This document shows positions 34,070-43,600 of a DNA stretch of 64,000 bases, in pieces (position 1 is the stretch's first letter; each line of letters begins with the position of its first letter). Made by a program: the position numbers and the translations under genes. This stretch comes from Saprospira grandis DSM 2844 (GTDB taxonomy: Bacteria > Bacteroidota > Bacteroidia > Chitinophagales > Saprospiraceae), in the NCBI RefSeq assembly GCF_000275825.1, contig NZ_JH719942.1, positions 4,098,524 to 4,162,523 on the forward strand, read 5' to 3'. The notes beneath the pieces were generated by a model. That model saw only the letters and a program-made list of their open reading frames with translations. It was not told where the DNA came from and searched no databases.

Positions 34070-36547
34070 TTATAAATTGGCCCTTAAGGTGAGGATGATA
34101 TTTTGCCCAGGGGCCGAAATCCCCGAAGCATAAGGCCGATAATGCCAATCTAAAAGGTTTTCAATGCCCAATTGCAACTTCCATTTACTGTTCAACTCAT
34201 AGGCCGTATAACAGTTGATGACAAACCAGGCGGGAGTGCCTGTGGGTAAGGCTTGATCCAAATTTTCCGAACTCTCATCCGCATAATCTTCTAGGCGCTT
34301 GGGGCCATTAAAGCGAATATTGCTCTGTAGACTAAAGGCCTTTTTGTGATAATGAAAACTCCATTGGCCATATAAGGGCGGAATATGCGGCAAAGGCTGG
34401 GGATCCGCCTCCGAGTAGTCGAGCCCCTGCGTATAGACCAAACTCCATTTGAAAAAAGCAAAGTCGTTGAGCTCATAGGCCAAACTGGCGTGTAGCCCCC
34501 AAACCGCCCCTCGACCAATATTGACCAGGGCCTGAATGTTCCGAAAACGCCCATCATAATACATGCTGTCCTGCCCATTGATGCTGTATTCCTGCTGCAC
34601 AATGGCATCAAAAAGGTAATTGTAGTAGACCGTACTGCTAATCTTGAGCTTTTTGGCAAACTGCTTCGATAGGCCCAACTCCATATTAAGCGATTTTTCT
34701 GGACCAATCTCGGCATTGGGCACCGTAACATTGTCTCCCTTGGCCCTCAACTTGGCCATATCATCAATATTGGGCGTCCGAAAGGCCGTAGAGGCCACCG
34801 CCCGCAACTGAAACTGCCGCCCCAAATCCCAACTTAGGCCCGCACTAGCCGTTAGGGCATGGGTCTGCAAACTCAAATCCTGATAAGGTAAATTATAAAG
34901 TAAGGTATCCAGATAACTAGCCGATAAGGAGGTATAAGTATAGCGGCTACCCAAAATCAATTTGGCCTTTTCTTGGGCAAACTTCAAGCGATAACTCGTA
35001 TACAGACCAAAGTTCCCCATCTGGCTGCCCCCATCGGGGTAGCGGCTCCCCAAGCCCCTGTTCGATTGCTCTCCCGTTTCAATATTCTCCGTAAAAGCAG
35101 TCGATGAGACCCAGTTATGGGTCCATTCGGCCCCATATAATAGCTCCTGTTTATTACAAATCTTCCGCAAAAAGTCCGCATTTAAGGTCAAGACATAAAC
35201 CTGCTCGGCTTGGGTTCTGCGCAAGGGGTCATTAAACTTTCGGCTAATCCGCTCTTCATCAATTTTCTGAAAGGCGGCCACCAATTGGCCCTGCCCCAAC
35301 CAACGGCTGCTATCCCCCTTTATATTGGCCCGCAAGGCAGAGAGCAGGCGCTTTTGTGGACCATAATTCCATTCGGCATACTCCAAGTTTTGCGAGATAA
35401 TCTGCCCATTGCTAAAGCTCACATCGCCCTCCGTCAATTGGTCGTAACGAGGCACCTCCGTAGAGCTGGAATACTGAAAATTAAACTCAACATCTAGGCG
35501 CTCATTATAGCGGTACCGCAGTTTTTGCATCAGGTCCATTTGCCCATAAGCGCTACCCAATTGTACATTGGGGTTTTCGTTAATCCGAATCAGGTCTTGG
35601 CCCAATTCCTCATCTCTTTCTACATAAAAATAACGGTTCCAGTAGCGAGCCATACTACTATCAGCCTTGTATCGCCCCGCCCGAAGATCGCCGTATTTAG
35701 AAAAACTCAGACTGCTTAGGCTGGCCCAACGCTCGCCCGACCAATGAATGTCGCTATGCAAACGCCGCTCTAAATTGGCCGTCGAAAAGCGACTGTAGGC
35801 ATGTATATGCCAGGCCTTGCCCTGCTCCTCCAAAAATCTAGGCGATTTGGTTTTGATGTACATCACGCCCCCCAAAGCATCGGAACCATAAATGGTCGAA
35901 GCAGGCCCATGATGCAGCTCCACCCCTTCTATAATAGCCGGATCAATGGTGATGATGTTCTGCAAATGCCCCGCCCGATAAATGGCGTTATTCATCCGTA
36001 TGCCATCCAAAACTATCAGGACCTTATTGGCCTCAAAGCCTCTAATGATCGGACTCCCCCCCCCCATCTGAGAGCGCTGCACAAAGACCTCCCCAGAGTT
36101 TTCCATTACCCCAGCCGTGGTCTGTGGCTGCAAAATCTCAATCTCTTTTTTATCAATCAGCGTTAGCTGTGAAGGCACTTCCCGCAAGGGTTCTTCTCGC
36201 TTAGAAGAGCCCTGAACCAAGACCTCAATCAAATCAATGGGCCGCCTTTGCAGCAGCAAACGCCCTTTTTTGGCCTTCAACTCAAAGTAATCGCCATAAT
36301 AACGATGATAATTCAGATGCGTAATGAGCACAAATTGCCCTTCGACAAACGAATCTAAAACAAAAAGGCCCTTTTCGGAGGAAAACAAAGGTGTATTTAG
36401 TAGCCCTCGGCCCGCCTCATCCAAAATCTGCAATTGGGCATTGGCCACTGCCTCTCGACTATCCGCATCCAATATATATAAGCTATCTTGGGCAAGCAGT
36501 AGGTTGGCATAGGCCAAGGCAAAAAGTAGAAGTAGCTGTTTTTTCAT
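34070..36547 (-). CDS. TonB-dependent receptor (heme/siderophore/B12 type)
   Basis: An 825-residue outer-membrane receptor with signal peptide MKKQLLLLFALAYANLLLAQ and a diverged carboxypeptidase-like N-domain. The plug contains the TonB-box region EVLVQGSSKREEPLREVPSQ, then SGEVFVQRSQMGGGSPIIRG and IVLDGIRMNNAIYRAGH. The barrel ends IILTLRANL, with a typical last strand. The plug sequence resembles heme, hemoglobin and cobalamin-type receptors; the substrate is not determined. ATG at 36547, with element copy 14 starting two bases upstream of it, so transcription probably reads through from the gene at 36746 or starts within the element. Confidence 0.9.
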   Translation of the reverse strand: MKKQLLLLFALAYANLLLAQDSLYILDADSREAVANAQLQILDEAGRGLLNTPLFSSEKGLFVLDSFVEGQFVLITHLNYHRYYGDYFELKAKKGRLLLQRRPIDLIEVLVQGSSKREEPLREVPSQLTLIDKKEIEILQPQTTAGVMENSGEVFVQRSQMGGGSPIIRGFEANKVLIVLDGIRMNNAIYRAGHLQNIITIDPAIIEGVELHHGPASTIYGSDALGGVMYIKTKSPRFLEEQGKAWHIHAYSRFSTANLERRLHSDIHWSGERWASLSSLSFSKYGDLRAGRYKADSSMARYWNRYFYVERDEELGQDLIRINENPNVQLGSAYGQMDLMQKLRYRYNERLDVEFNFQYSSSTEVPRYDQLTEGDVSFSNGQIISQNLEYAEWNYGPQKRLLSALRANIKGDSSRWLGQGQLVAAFQKIDEERISRKFNDPLRRTQAEQVYVLTLNADFLRKICNKQELLYGAEWTHNWVSSTAFTENIETGEQSNRGLGSRYPDGGSQMGNFGLYTSYRLKFAQEKAKLILGSRYTYTSLSASYLDTLLYNLPYQDLSLQTHALTASAGLSWDLGRQFQLRAVASTAFRTPNIDDMAKLRAKGDNVTVPNAEIGPEKSLNMELGLSKQFAKKLKISSTVYYNYLFDAIVQQEYSINGQDSMYYDGRFRNIQALVNIGRGAVWGLHASLAYELNDFAFFKWSLVYTQGLDYSEADPQPLPHIPPLYGQWSFHYHKKAFSLQSNIRFNGPKRLEDYADESSENLDQALPTGTPAWFVINCYTAYELNSKWKLQLGIENLLDWHYRPYASGISAPGQNIILTLRANL

Positions 36548-36548
36548 G

Positions 36549-36690
36549 CTGTTTTTTTTGGGGCTGCCCCTCGCCTTTGGCTCGGGTCGGGCTGTGTCGT
36601 GGCTCGCAAGTCTGCTCGGCCCTTCGGCGCTTGCAGCGCCTTGGTCTGCGGCTGCGCCGCACCACTTTCCATCCCTCAGCCAGCTCGAGA
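36549..36690 (+). repeat. GC-hairpin element, copy 14
   Basis: Its T8 start lies directly against the start codon of the TonB receptor, in opposite orientation to it. The core is CTCGCAAGTCTGCTCGGCCC, hairpin 2 GGCGCTTGCAGCGCC and hairpin 3 GCGGCTGCGCCGC. The GCTCGAGAGC palindrome lies near its far end. Confidence 0.85.
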
Positions 36691-36745
36691 GCGCTCCCTT
36701 TGGTCGCCCAAAAGGGCCTTTGGCCCAAGCTAGTTCCGCCCAAGG

Positions 36746-37795
36746 CTAGTAAATGGACCGCAGGCGCTCCGCCGATAATTGTTCTAAATAAACCGATTGT
36801 AGTTCGTAAAATAGCAATTGGCTGTCTTGCATTTTGGGCCAAATTGGGCGCAAGGCCTGCAAACTTTGCTCAAGTTCATCTAAAGAACAAGCCTCAAAGC
36901 GAATTTGATCGCCCGCATACAAGAAATGTCCCCCAAAAAAACCCTCGGCCAAAACCTTATAGCGCCTAGGGCCCAGTTTTTCATGGGCTAGACCAGTGGC
37001 CAGAAAATCGGCCTCCGTCTTTTTATTGAGCAGATAGAGCAACTCCCCATTTCGGAAACAAGCCCCCCAATGAAAAATCGGCAGGGCCAAATCCATAGGC
37101 AAGGGATAAGTAGAAAAGTTTTCTAAATAGGATTGGGCCAGTTCTAGGTCCAAAATGGAGTTATCGGTTTCCCAATCTCGCAAAGCCCCCATATTATAAA
37201 ACATCAGTACGGCTCTATCGGCTGGGGGAATGCCCGTCTTTTGTTGGTATTTTACTTGGTGCAGCCGCAAGGTTACTGACAGCCGCAAGTTGGGGCCCAA
37301 TTCCTTTTTGAGCAACTTTAAAAACATAAAATAAGACGCCTTGGTTTTCAGGCTCCAATCACAATCTATCTGCAGCTCCTTAAAGGCCAAACGGGGCGGG
37401 AGTTTTTCTTCATAGGCCCTTAGATAATTGGCCAGTTCTCTGGCCAATACCTCCAATTGGCCCGGCTTGTTTTGTTGCAAAAAGCTGCGGTTGGTAATAA
37501 AGACCACAGGCCGTACTTCTTCCCAAACCGCTGGGGGCGAAAAATCTTTGGGCAACTGCAAGTTGGCAATAGGGAAAATGCCCTTTTGGCCAGGCACCCA
37601 ATCTAAATCGGCCAAATGCAAATAAATGGTTTTGCTGCCCAATGCTTGCATGCCTTGGGTTTCGGCTTCGCCCCAACTCCAGTTCATCTTCCAGTGGTAG
37701 AAGTGTCGCTCTTCCCATTTTGGACCAGTAGGTTGGCAGGCCAAAAAGAAAAAAATGGGTAAAAATACCATCCACTGCTTTAGTCTTCTTCGCAT
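36746..37795 (-). CDS. DUF3142-like lipoprotein
   Basis: A 349-residue protein with a lipoprotein signal (FLPIFFFLACQP, lipobox LAC). The middle, FKELQIDCDWSLKTKASYF and LRLSVTLRLHQVKY followed by DRAVLMFYNMG, matches the strand pattern of DUF3142 TIM-barrel-like proteins with a conserved QIDxD motif, which look like glycoside-hydrolase relatives of unknown activity. It overlaps the upstream gene (37780-39189) by 16 bases, so the two are translationally coupled. Confidence 0.65.
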   Translation of the reverse strand: MRRRLKQWMVFLPIFFFLACQPTGPKWEERHFYHWKMNWSWGEAETQGMQALGSKTIYLHLADLDWVPGQKGIFPIANLQLPKDFSPPAVWEEVRPVVFITNRSFLQQNKPGQLEVLARELANYLRAYEEKLPPRLAFKELQIDCDWSLKTKASYFMFLKLLKKELGPNLRLSVTLRLHQVKYQQKTGIPPADRAVLMFYNMGALRDWETDNSILDLELAQSYLENFSTYPLPMDLALPIFHWGACFRNGELLYLLNKKTEADFLATGLAHEKLGPRRYKVLAEGFFGGHFLYAGDQIRFEACSLDELEQSLQALRPIWPKMQDSQLLFYELQSVYLEQLSAERLRSIY

Positions 37796-39189
37796 GCCTC
37801 TTCTTCTATTTTGATGGGCTCGGGATACTCCTCTTCTAGGCGTTTACAAAAGGCCTGAATCTTTTTTCGGCTCTTCAAGACGGCCAGAATACAGCCTTGC
37901 GGACCCACTAAAAGCAGGCTGCCAGGGCTGCCCAACTCCTTTAATTTTGCAAGCTGATAAGCGGCGGCAAAACGAGGCCGCTCAGGCAGCTGCTCTGGGT
38001 AAAGGCCAACAAACTGGCTGCGCAGGCGGGCAAAAAGGGCCAATTCTTTAGGCGCTAATAGATCTACGGGATTGGCCGCTAGGCCCAAAAGAAGAAAGCC
38101 CTTTTGCTTGATGGCCCAAAGTCTCGTTTTTCGCTCAAAGGCATCTTCTAGGGGCAAATTGGGCAGCAAAGGATTTTTTCGGGCCTCTAGACGATGAGCC
38201 CAAAAGCCCACTCCTCGCCAATACTCCTTCAGTCGAGACCAAAAAGAGGCCTGCTTTTTCAATAGCTCTTTTTGCAGGCCAAAAACTTTTTGCCAATCGC
38301 GGCCCTGCTCTTTTTCCCAGGCGGCCAAAAGCGGCTCTTCAGCCAAATAGCCCGCTTGTATATAGGCCAAGCGCCAGAGCAGGTTGCCCATTTCTTCCCA
38401 AAACAGACTGCTTGTGAGGCCAAAATAAGCGGGCAGATGATGGGCCAAGGGACCCAAAACAAAGAGGCGGCCCTTTCGCCAATTCTTTAGGCGATAAGCC
38501 CTCGATATTTTTTTTTCGCTTTTTAGGGCGGGGCCAGGAAGCAAGCTTTCCGACTCCTTAGGGCTCCAATCCTTGCCATAAAAGCGATAATGGAGTACTT
38601 GGCCATCCTCCTCTATGGTGTAGGCCTTTTGGTCCAAAAGGAAAAGTTCTCTTTGGCGTTTTTTACCTTTAGATTTCGCTTGATAATGTTGGAGCGGCTT
38701 TTCTAATTGGGGCAAAGCTTGCTGCAAGAGCTCAAACTGCTCGATATATTTTTCGGGGCAGCCCTTAGAGAGAATCAGGTAACGACAGCGAACTGCCTGC
38801 AGCTCCATACCGGCTTGGCTATGCCAGCAAATAAAACTTTCATCCTCTTCTTCTATTGCTTCTAATTGGGCCAAGGGAAATTGTCGAAATTGAGCCGAGC
38901 TAGGCAGGCGCAACTTTTTTTTGCCCAAGGCCTTCATCTGCTGATGGGCAAAGGCTTTGCCGCGGCGGCTTTGGACCTTATAGCTCCAATCCTCCATTTT
39001 TTTTTCCTCCTTAAACTGCCAGAGAAAAAACTGGGCGGCGGGGCGAAGCAAAGCCGCTTCGCTTCGGCTAGATGGCCGCTTAAAGCAAAAAACAGAGAGG
39101 CCCAAGGCAGCAGCATAAGCACTGAGCCATTGGGCCATTTCGTCCTCCATCAAGAGGCCTATATCATAAACAGTAGATTCTTCTTTCAA
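37780..39189 (-). CDS. Degenerate FAD monooxygenase-like protein
   Basis: A 469-residue product from a TTG at 39189, one base past the stop of the thioesterase gene. The region RLFVLGPLAHHLPAYFGLTS followed by WEEMGNLLWRLAYIQAGYL and EPLLAAWEKEQ aligns by eye with the second FAD motif of MhpA/PheA-type hydroxylases (vfLaGDAAH-x-pP...GmnxGixDaxNLaWKLA). Here GDAAH has become GPLAH. At the N-terminus the beta1 strand VYDIGLLM is present, but GxGxxG is replaced by LLMEDEM. The C-terminal end has the thioredoxin-like fold seen in that family. FAD binding is therefore doubtful and the protein may have a new role. It is coupled to both neighbours. Confidence 0.5.
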   Translation of the reverse strand: MKEESTVYDIGLLMEDEMAQWLSAYAAALGLSVFCFKRPSSRSEAALLRPAAQFFLWQFKEEKKMEDWSYKVQSRRGKAFAHQQMKALGKKKLRLPSSAQFRQFPLAQLEAIEEEDESFICWHSQAGMELQAVRCRYLILSKGCPEKYIEQFELLQQALPQLEKPLQHYQAKSKGKKRQRELFLLDQKAYTIEEDGQVLHYRFYGKDWSPKESESLLPGPALKSEKKISRAYRLKNWRKGRLFVLGPLAHHLPAYFGLTSSLFWEEMGNLLWRLAYIQAGYLAEEPLLAAWEKEQGRDWQKVFGLQKELLKKQASFWSRLKEYWRGVGFWAHRLEARKNPLLPNLPLEDAFERKTRLWAIKQKGFLLLGLAANPVDLLAPKELALFARLRSQFVGLYPEQLPERPRFAAAYQLAKLKELGSPGSLLLVGPQGCILAVLKSRKKIQAFCKRLEEEYPEPIKIEEEACEED

Positions 39190-39190
39190 G

Positions 39191-39610
39191 CTATTCTTTG
39201 GCTTTAGCCTCTAGCGCCTCAATAAACTGACGGAGTTCATCAGAGATGCGAGCAGGGCGTTGTTTCACAAAGTCGAACATCACGATACTACAATGGGCGA
39301 CTACAGCCAGATAGCCTTTGTCGCTATACATTTCGGCCCGCATTTTCAGGCTGCTATTGCCCATTTCGGTTACCCCTAGTTTTACTTCTAAGGTATCGGG
39401 ATAAGTAACCGGGGCTTTATAGTCGGCAGTGAGGCTAGCCACAACGGGTTGGATAGGTCCTTTGCCTTTTTCGCCAGTCATGAGGTCTTCAAAGTACTTG
39501 ACCCTAGCGGTTTCAAAGTAGCGTAAGTACTGTACATTATTCACATGGCCAAAGGCGTCCATATCGCCCCAAGCGACGGGCTGTTTCCAGATTAAGGGAA
39601 GCTTGCTCAT
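39191..39610 (-). CDS. Acyl-CoA thioesterase of the hotdog (4HBT) family
   Basis: A 139-residue hotdog-fold protein with the signature WGDMDAFGHVNNVQYLRYFE, where the Asp in GDMDAFGHVNN is the catalytic residue of YbgC/FadM-like thioesterases. Length is normal and no signal peptide is present. Likely hydrolyses acyl-CoA in the cytoplasm; chain preference is unknown. ATG at 39610. First gene of a likely three-gene operon with 37780-39189 and 36746-37795. Confidence 0.88.
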   Translation of the reverse strand: MSKLPLIWKQPVAWGDMDAFGHVNNVQYLRYFETARVKYFEDLMTGEKGKGPIQPVVASLTADYKAPVTYPDTLEVKLGVTEMGNSSLKMRAEMYSDKGYLAVVAHCSIVMFDFVKQRPARISDELRQFIEALEAKAKE

Positions 39611-39649
39611 AATATAATTGATTTTAGTGAGCTCAATGATACATTAGGC

Positions 39650-40396
39650 TTAGCGTCCTTCAAAGATGTTGGTTGTTTTTTGGAGAACTTTAATAATCAC
39701 ATACCAAACGATGGCTCCAATAAGTAGGCTATACCAAAGTGGCGACATATTGAGTAGTTCTTGGCTGCTAATATAACTACCGATAGCTTCAAAGATAAAG
39801 AAGACCAAAAAGAGGTTGAGGATACCGGCTTTTTCTTGGCGAATAATCTTGGCCCAAGAAAAGGGATAATCGGGTTTGCGCCATTGGCTAAATTTGGGCC
39901 AGAAGGCGGGAGTTTTGGCTGACCAATCGGTATAGGCTTTTCCGTATTTATCAATCAGGAAGGCTTCTTCGGCGTACATAATGCGTTCGTAGTAGACCCA
40001 ATACATAAAGATAAAGGCTGTAAGGAACCAAAAATCTTGGGTGAGGCCAGCGAGGCCCAGCCACATAAAGAAATTCCCGACATAGAGGGGATGTCGGCAG
40101 ATAGCGTACCAGCCAGAGCTATTGATATGGTCGGCAATTTGGCCCTCAGAGGTATTGCGGCCCGAGGTATTGGGGGCGGCATGGCCAATAGCGTGCATAC
40201 GTATAAACAGGCCGATCAGGGAGACGGCTAGGCAGCCCCATTTGTAGTATTCGGCATAATTGGGGTCAATTAGTTGCTTATTATATACATTATATATATA
40301 GGCAGCGAGGCCTAATACAATAATTACCAAAGGAAGATAACTGCGGTGTTTAAACAAAAAATCTCCTTCTGTTCTTAGCTCTGTTTTTAAACTCAT
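39650..40396 (-). CDS. ICMT/PEMT-like membrane methyltransferase
   Basis: About 248 residues from the ATG at 40396 (a TTG at 40417 is less likely). Five or so membrane helices. The conserved RHPLYVGNFFMWLG, preceded by GWYAIC and followed by YWVYYERIMYAEEAFLIDKYG, is the SAM-binding region of isoprenylcysteine/phospholipid methyltransferase-like proteins (RHPxYxG ... EExxL...Y). Substrate, lipid or small molecule, is unknown. It lies 40 bases upstream of the thioesterase on the same strand and may be co-transcribed with it. Confidence 0.75.
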   Translation of the reverse strand: MSLKTELRTEGDFLFKHRSYLPLVIIVLGLAAYIYNVYNKQLIDPNYAEYYKWGCLAVSLIGLFIRMHAIGHAAPNTSGRNTSEGQIADHINSSGWYAICRHPLYVGNFFMWLGLAGLTQDFWFLTAFIFMYWVYYERIMYAEEAFLIDKYGKAYTDWSAKTPAFWPKFSQWRKPDYPFSWAKIIRQEKAGILNLFLVFFIFEAIGSYISSQELLNMSPLWYSLLIGAIVWYVIIKVLQKTTNIFEGR

Positions 40397-40485
40397 AGGT
40401 TGCTTTATTTTCGCCAATTTTGGCCTAGTGGCGCAAAGCTAAGAAAATCTAATAAAAAAAGGGGGCTTGGGCTATACTTTTGCGG

Positions 40486-40635
40486 CGGACAGGCGGCGAA
40501 GCCGCCGCAGGCTGAGCTGCCGTAGCAGGGCCGCCCGGCAGGGCGGCAGACCAAAGCCCGCAGGGCTGAAGGGCCGAGCAGACTTGCGAGCTGCGAAGTG
40601 GAGCGACCCGACCGCAGGGAGGGGCAGCCCCAAAA
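40486..40635 (-). repeat. GC-hairpin element, copy 15
   Basis: T-rich end faces the Clp-like gene. Hairpin 1 is formed by CCCCTCCCTGCGG-type arms. The core is CTCGCAAGTCTGCTCGGCCC, hairpin 2 arms are AGCCC/GGGCT, hairpin 3 arms GCCGCCC/GGGCGGC and hairpin 4 GGCGGCTTCGCCGCC. Confidence 0.85.
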
Positions 40636-40698
40636 CCTCTTCGAATAGAAATCTATTTAAAAACTTATTTGTATTTTCGGCCAAACGAATCATTGAAT

Positions 40699-43600
40699 AT
40701 GCAGAAAGTACAACTTCCGTTTCCGATTATATCGCTTTATTTGGCGGGGCAAGCCAGCCCTATTCGCATTCCTTTGGCCGAGCAAGATTATTTATCTTTG
40801 GAGCGGGAGGAGGATTTGCGCCAACATTTTCAGCAGCGTTTTCAGGAGGCGGTTATGAAAGAGGGGGAATATCTTTTTTTGGCGGACTATGAGTTGCCGG
40901 AAGATTTTGAATTGGCGGAGGTCTCATTATACTTTGACCATCCGAGTTTTGAGGAGCGTTTGGACCTGCAGGCCTTTCATTTGCAGTTGCCTTATTTGCG
41001 TCGGCAGCAAGAGCAGGGCTATTGGTTGATGTTGCCTCAGTTGGGTTTGGAGGGTTTTGCGGCTCGGGAGGAGGATATTCCGCAGCAGCTCAAGCAATTG
41101 GTAGAAATTGATGTGCTTCGGGCGGGTCGTTTGGAGTATGTGCAGGGTTTATTGCCTTTATTTTGGGCCGAAAAAATGAGTTTGCAAAAGGGCAGCGTTG
41201 ACCTAGTGGCCTACAGTCTCAAGGAATTGGCCAAGCTCAAGGAAAAGCAAGAAAACAACCTTTTGCCTCAGGCGGCCAGTCTTTTGCCCAAGGCCAAAAA
41301 ACAGCAACTTTGGGGACATAGCTCGGCCTTAGAGGAGCTTTTGCAGCTTTTGCAACAAGAGGGGCAATCTATTTTATTGGTTGGGCCTTCGGGAGTGGGG
41401 AAATCCACCCTTTTGTTGGAAGCGATGCGGAAGCGGAGGGCCAAAAAGCCTCAGATTTGGCGGACTACAGCCGCTCGGCTCATTAAGGAACTGAGTGGAG
41501 AGGGGGGGTGGCAGGAAAAGCTGCATTTATTGGTGCAAGAGCTGCGGCAGGCCCAAGAAATGCTGTATGTAGAGCATCTGCTTTCTCTATTTGAGGTGGG
41601 GCAATACTCGGGCAGTGATTTGAGCATGGCCGAGCAGGTTCGTCAGTATTTGGACCGGGGCGAAATTCGCCTAATTGCCGAATGCACAGCGGAGGAGCTT
41701 GCGCTGATTGAGAGTCGGAGTCCTTCCTTTTTGCAGCATTTTCAGCGTTTGGAGCTTTTTGCGCCCAAGGGGGCCGAGCTCAGCGCAATAGTGAGTGGAA
41801 AAATACAGCAGAAGGCCAAAGACATGGGCCTTAAAATCTCTTCTAAAGCCATTGCAGAAGGCTTGCGTTTGCAGTTGCGTTATCAACCCTACTCGGGTTT
41901 TCCGGCCAGAAGCATTCGTTTTTTGGAGAGTGTATTACAGCAGCAAAAAGAGCAGGGCGGAAAAATCAGCCGCAGCCAAGTGGTGCAGGCCTTTTGTCAG
42001 GAGAGCAATATGCCGGCCTTTATGGTAGACCCTGAAATCAAGCTAGATCCATTTGCCTTAGAGCAATTTTTTAGAAAGCGGCTTTTTGGGCAGGATGCGG
42101 CCATAGAAAGCCTAAGAGATGTTTTGGCCTTGGTTAAAACGGGCCTCAATCGGCCAGAAAAGCCTATTGCCTCTCTCCTATTTGCGGGCCCCACGGGAGT
42201 TGGAAAAACGGAATTGGCCAAACTACTAGCCGACTATATGTTTGGCAGTCGGGAGCGGATGATTCGCTTTGACATGAGTGAATTTTCTTCGCCCTATGAT
42301 GTCATGCGATTAATTGGGACCGACTTCAACTCGGATGGATTGTTGAGTTCGGCTGTTCGTAGAGAGCCTTTTTCGGTCCTTCTTTTTGATGAGTTGGAGA
42401 AAGCGCATCCTTCCTTCAACGACCTTTTGCTTCAGATTTTGGGCGAAGGGCGATTGAGTGATAGTCGGGGGCAGTTGGTCAACTTTTGCAGTTGCATCAT
42501 CATCATGACCTCTAATGTGGGGGCGGCAAAAATGCAAAACAAGCGCATTGGTTGGGCCGAGCAGCTCTCTAATATGGAGCTGCAGCAGCATTTTGAGCAA
42601 GAGCTACAAAAGTTTTTCCGTCCAGAGATTTACAATCGTCTCGATCGGATTTTGCCTTTTCAGCCTTTGGGGCAAGAACTGATGCTCCAATTGGTAGAAA
42701 GAGAGCTGGCTTTATTTAAGGAGCGGGAGGGGCTGAAGCGTCGGCCCATTGCCCTAAGCTGCTCTATGGCGCTTAAAATCCGCCTAGCCCAAGAGGGCTA
42801 CCAGCCCAAATATGGCGCTCGGGCCTTGCAGCGGGCCATGCGCAGTCTGCTTTATTTACCTTTGGCCGAAGAGCTCAACAAATATGGGCCCGACGACCGT
42901 CTGGATGTTTTGGCCGACTATGCCCCCAAGGAGCAGCGAGTGGTCTTTCAGCTCAAGGCCCAGAGTCAGGAATTTAGCGCCCTGATTGAACAACTGAGTC
43001 AGGGGCAGTATATGGATTTTGCCAGCGAGTTGCGCTACGACTTTCATTTGCTCAAAGAAGGACAGTTTTTCATCCAGCTAGAGCGGCAGCTAGAGCAAAT
43101 TCGCAGAGAGCAGGCCGAGCAAGAGCAAGCCAATGCCGCTCGCTTCCTCAATAAGGGCAGCCAGCTCTTGGCCGAAATTCAAGAAAAAGGAAAAGAAATT
43201 GATGCCTTAGAAACCGAAATGGCCCTTTGTAGCTTGGGGTATCGGCAGTTCAATCGGCAGCGACATCAGGCCCTAAAAGATTGGGAGAAAGCCTTTTTTG
43301 AAAGCAAATTATCGCTCTATCGTTTGATGGACCAACAGGCCGATCAACTGACTTTATCTATATATAGCACGCCTGAGGCTTTTGCCGATTTAAGGCTTCC
43401 GCAATTTATTGCTCAGGCCTGCTATGAAGAAGGCTTTCAGCTAGAGATGACTGCTATTTTGGCGCCCAAACAAATAGAGAAGCTAGAGGAAGAGGTTTGG
43501 CTAGATACTGCCGCTTATCAGGCCCTAGAACAAGCCGAACTTTTGGAGGAGAAAAAAGAAAATGGCCAAAATTATTATAAAATCCGCCTTAGCCAATATC

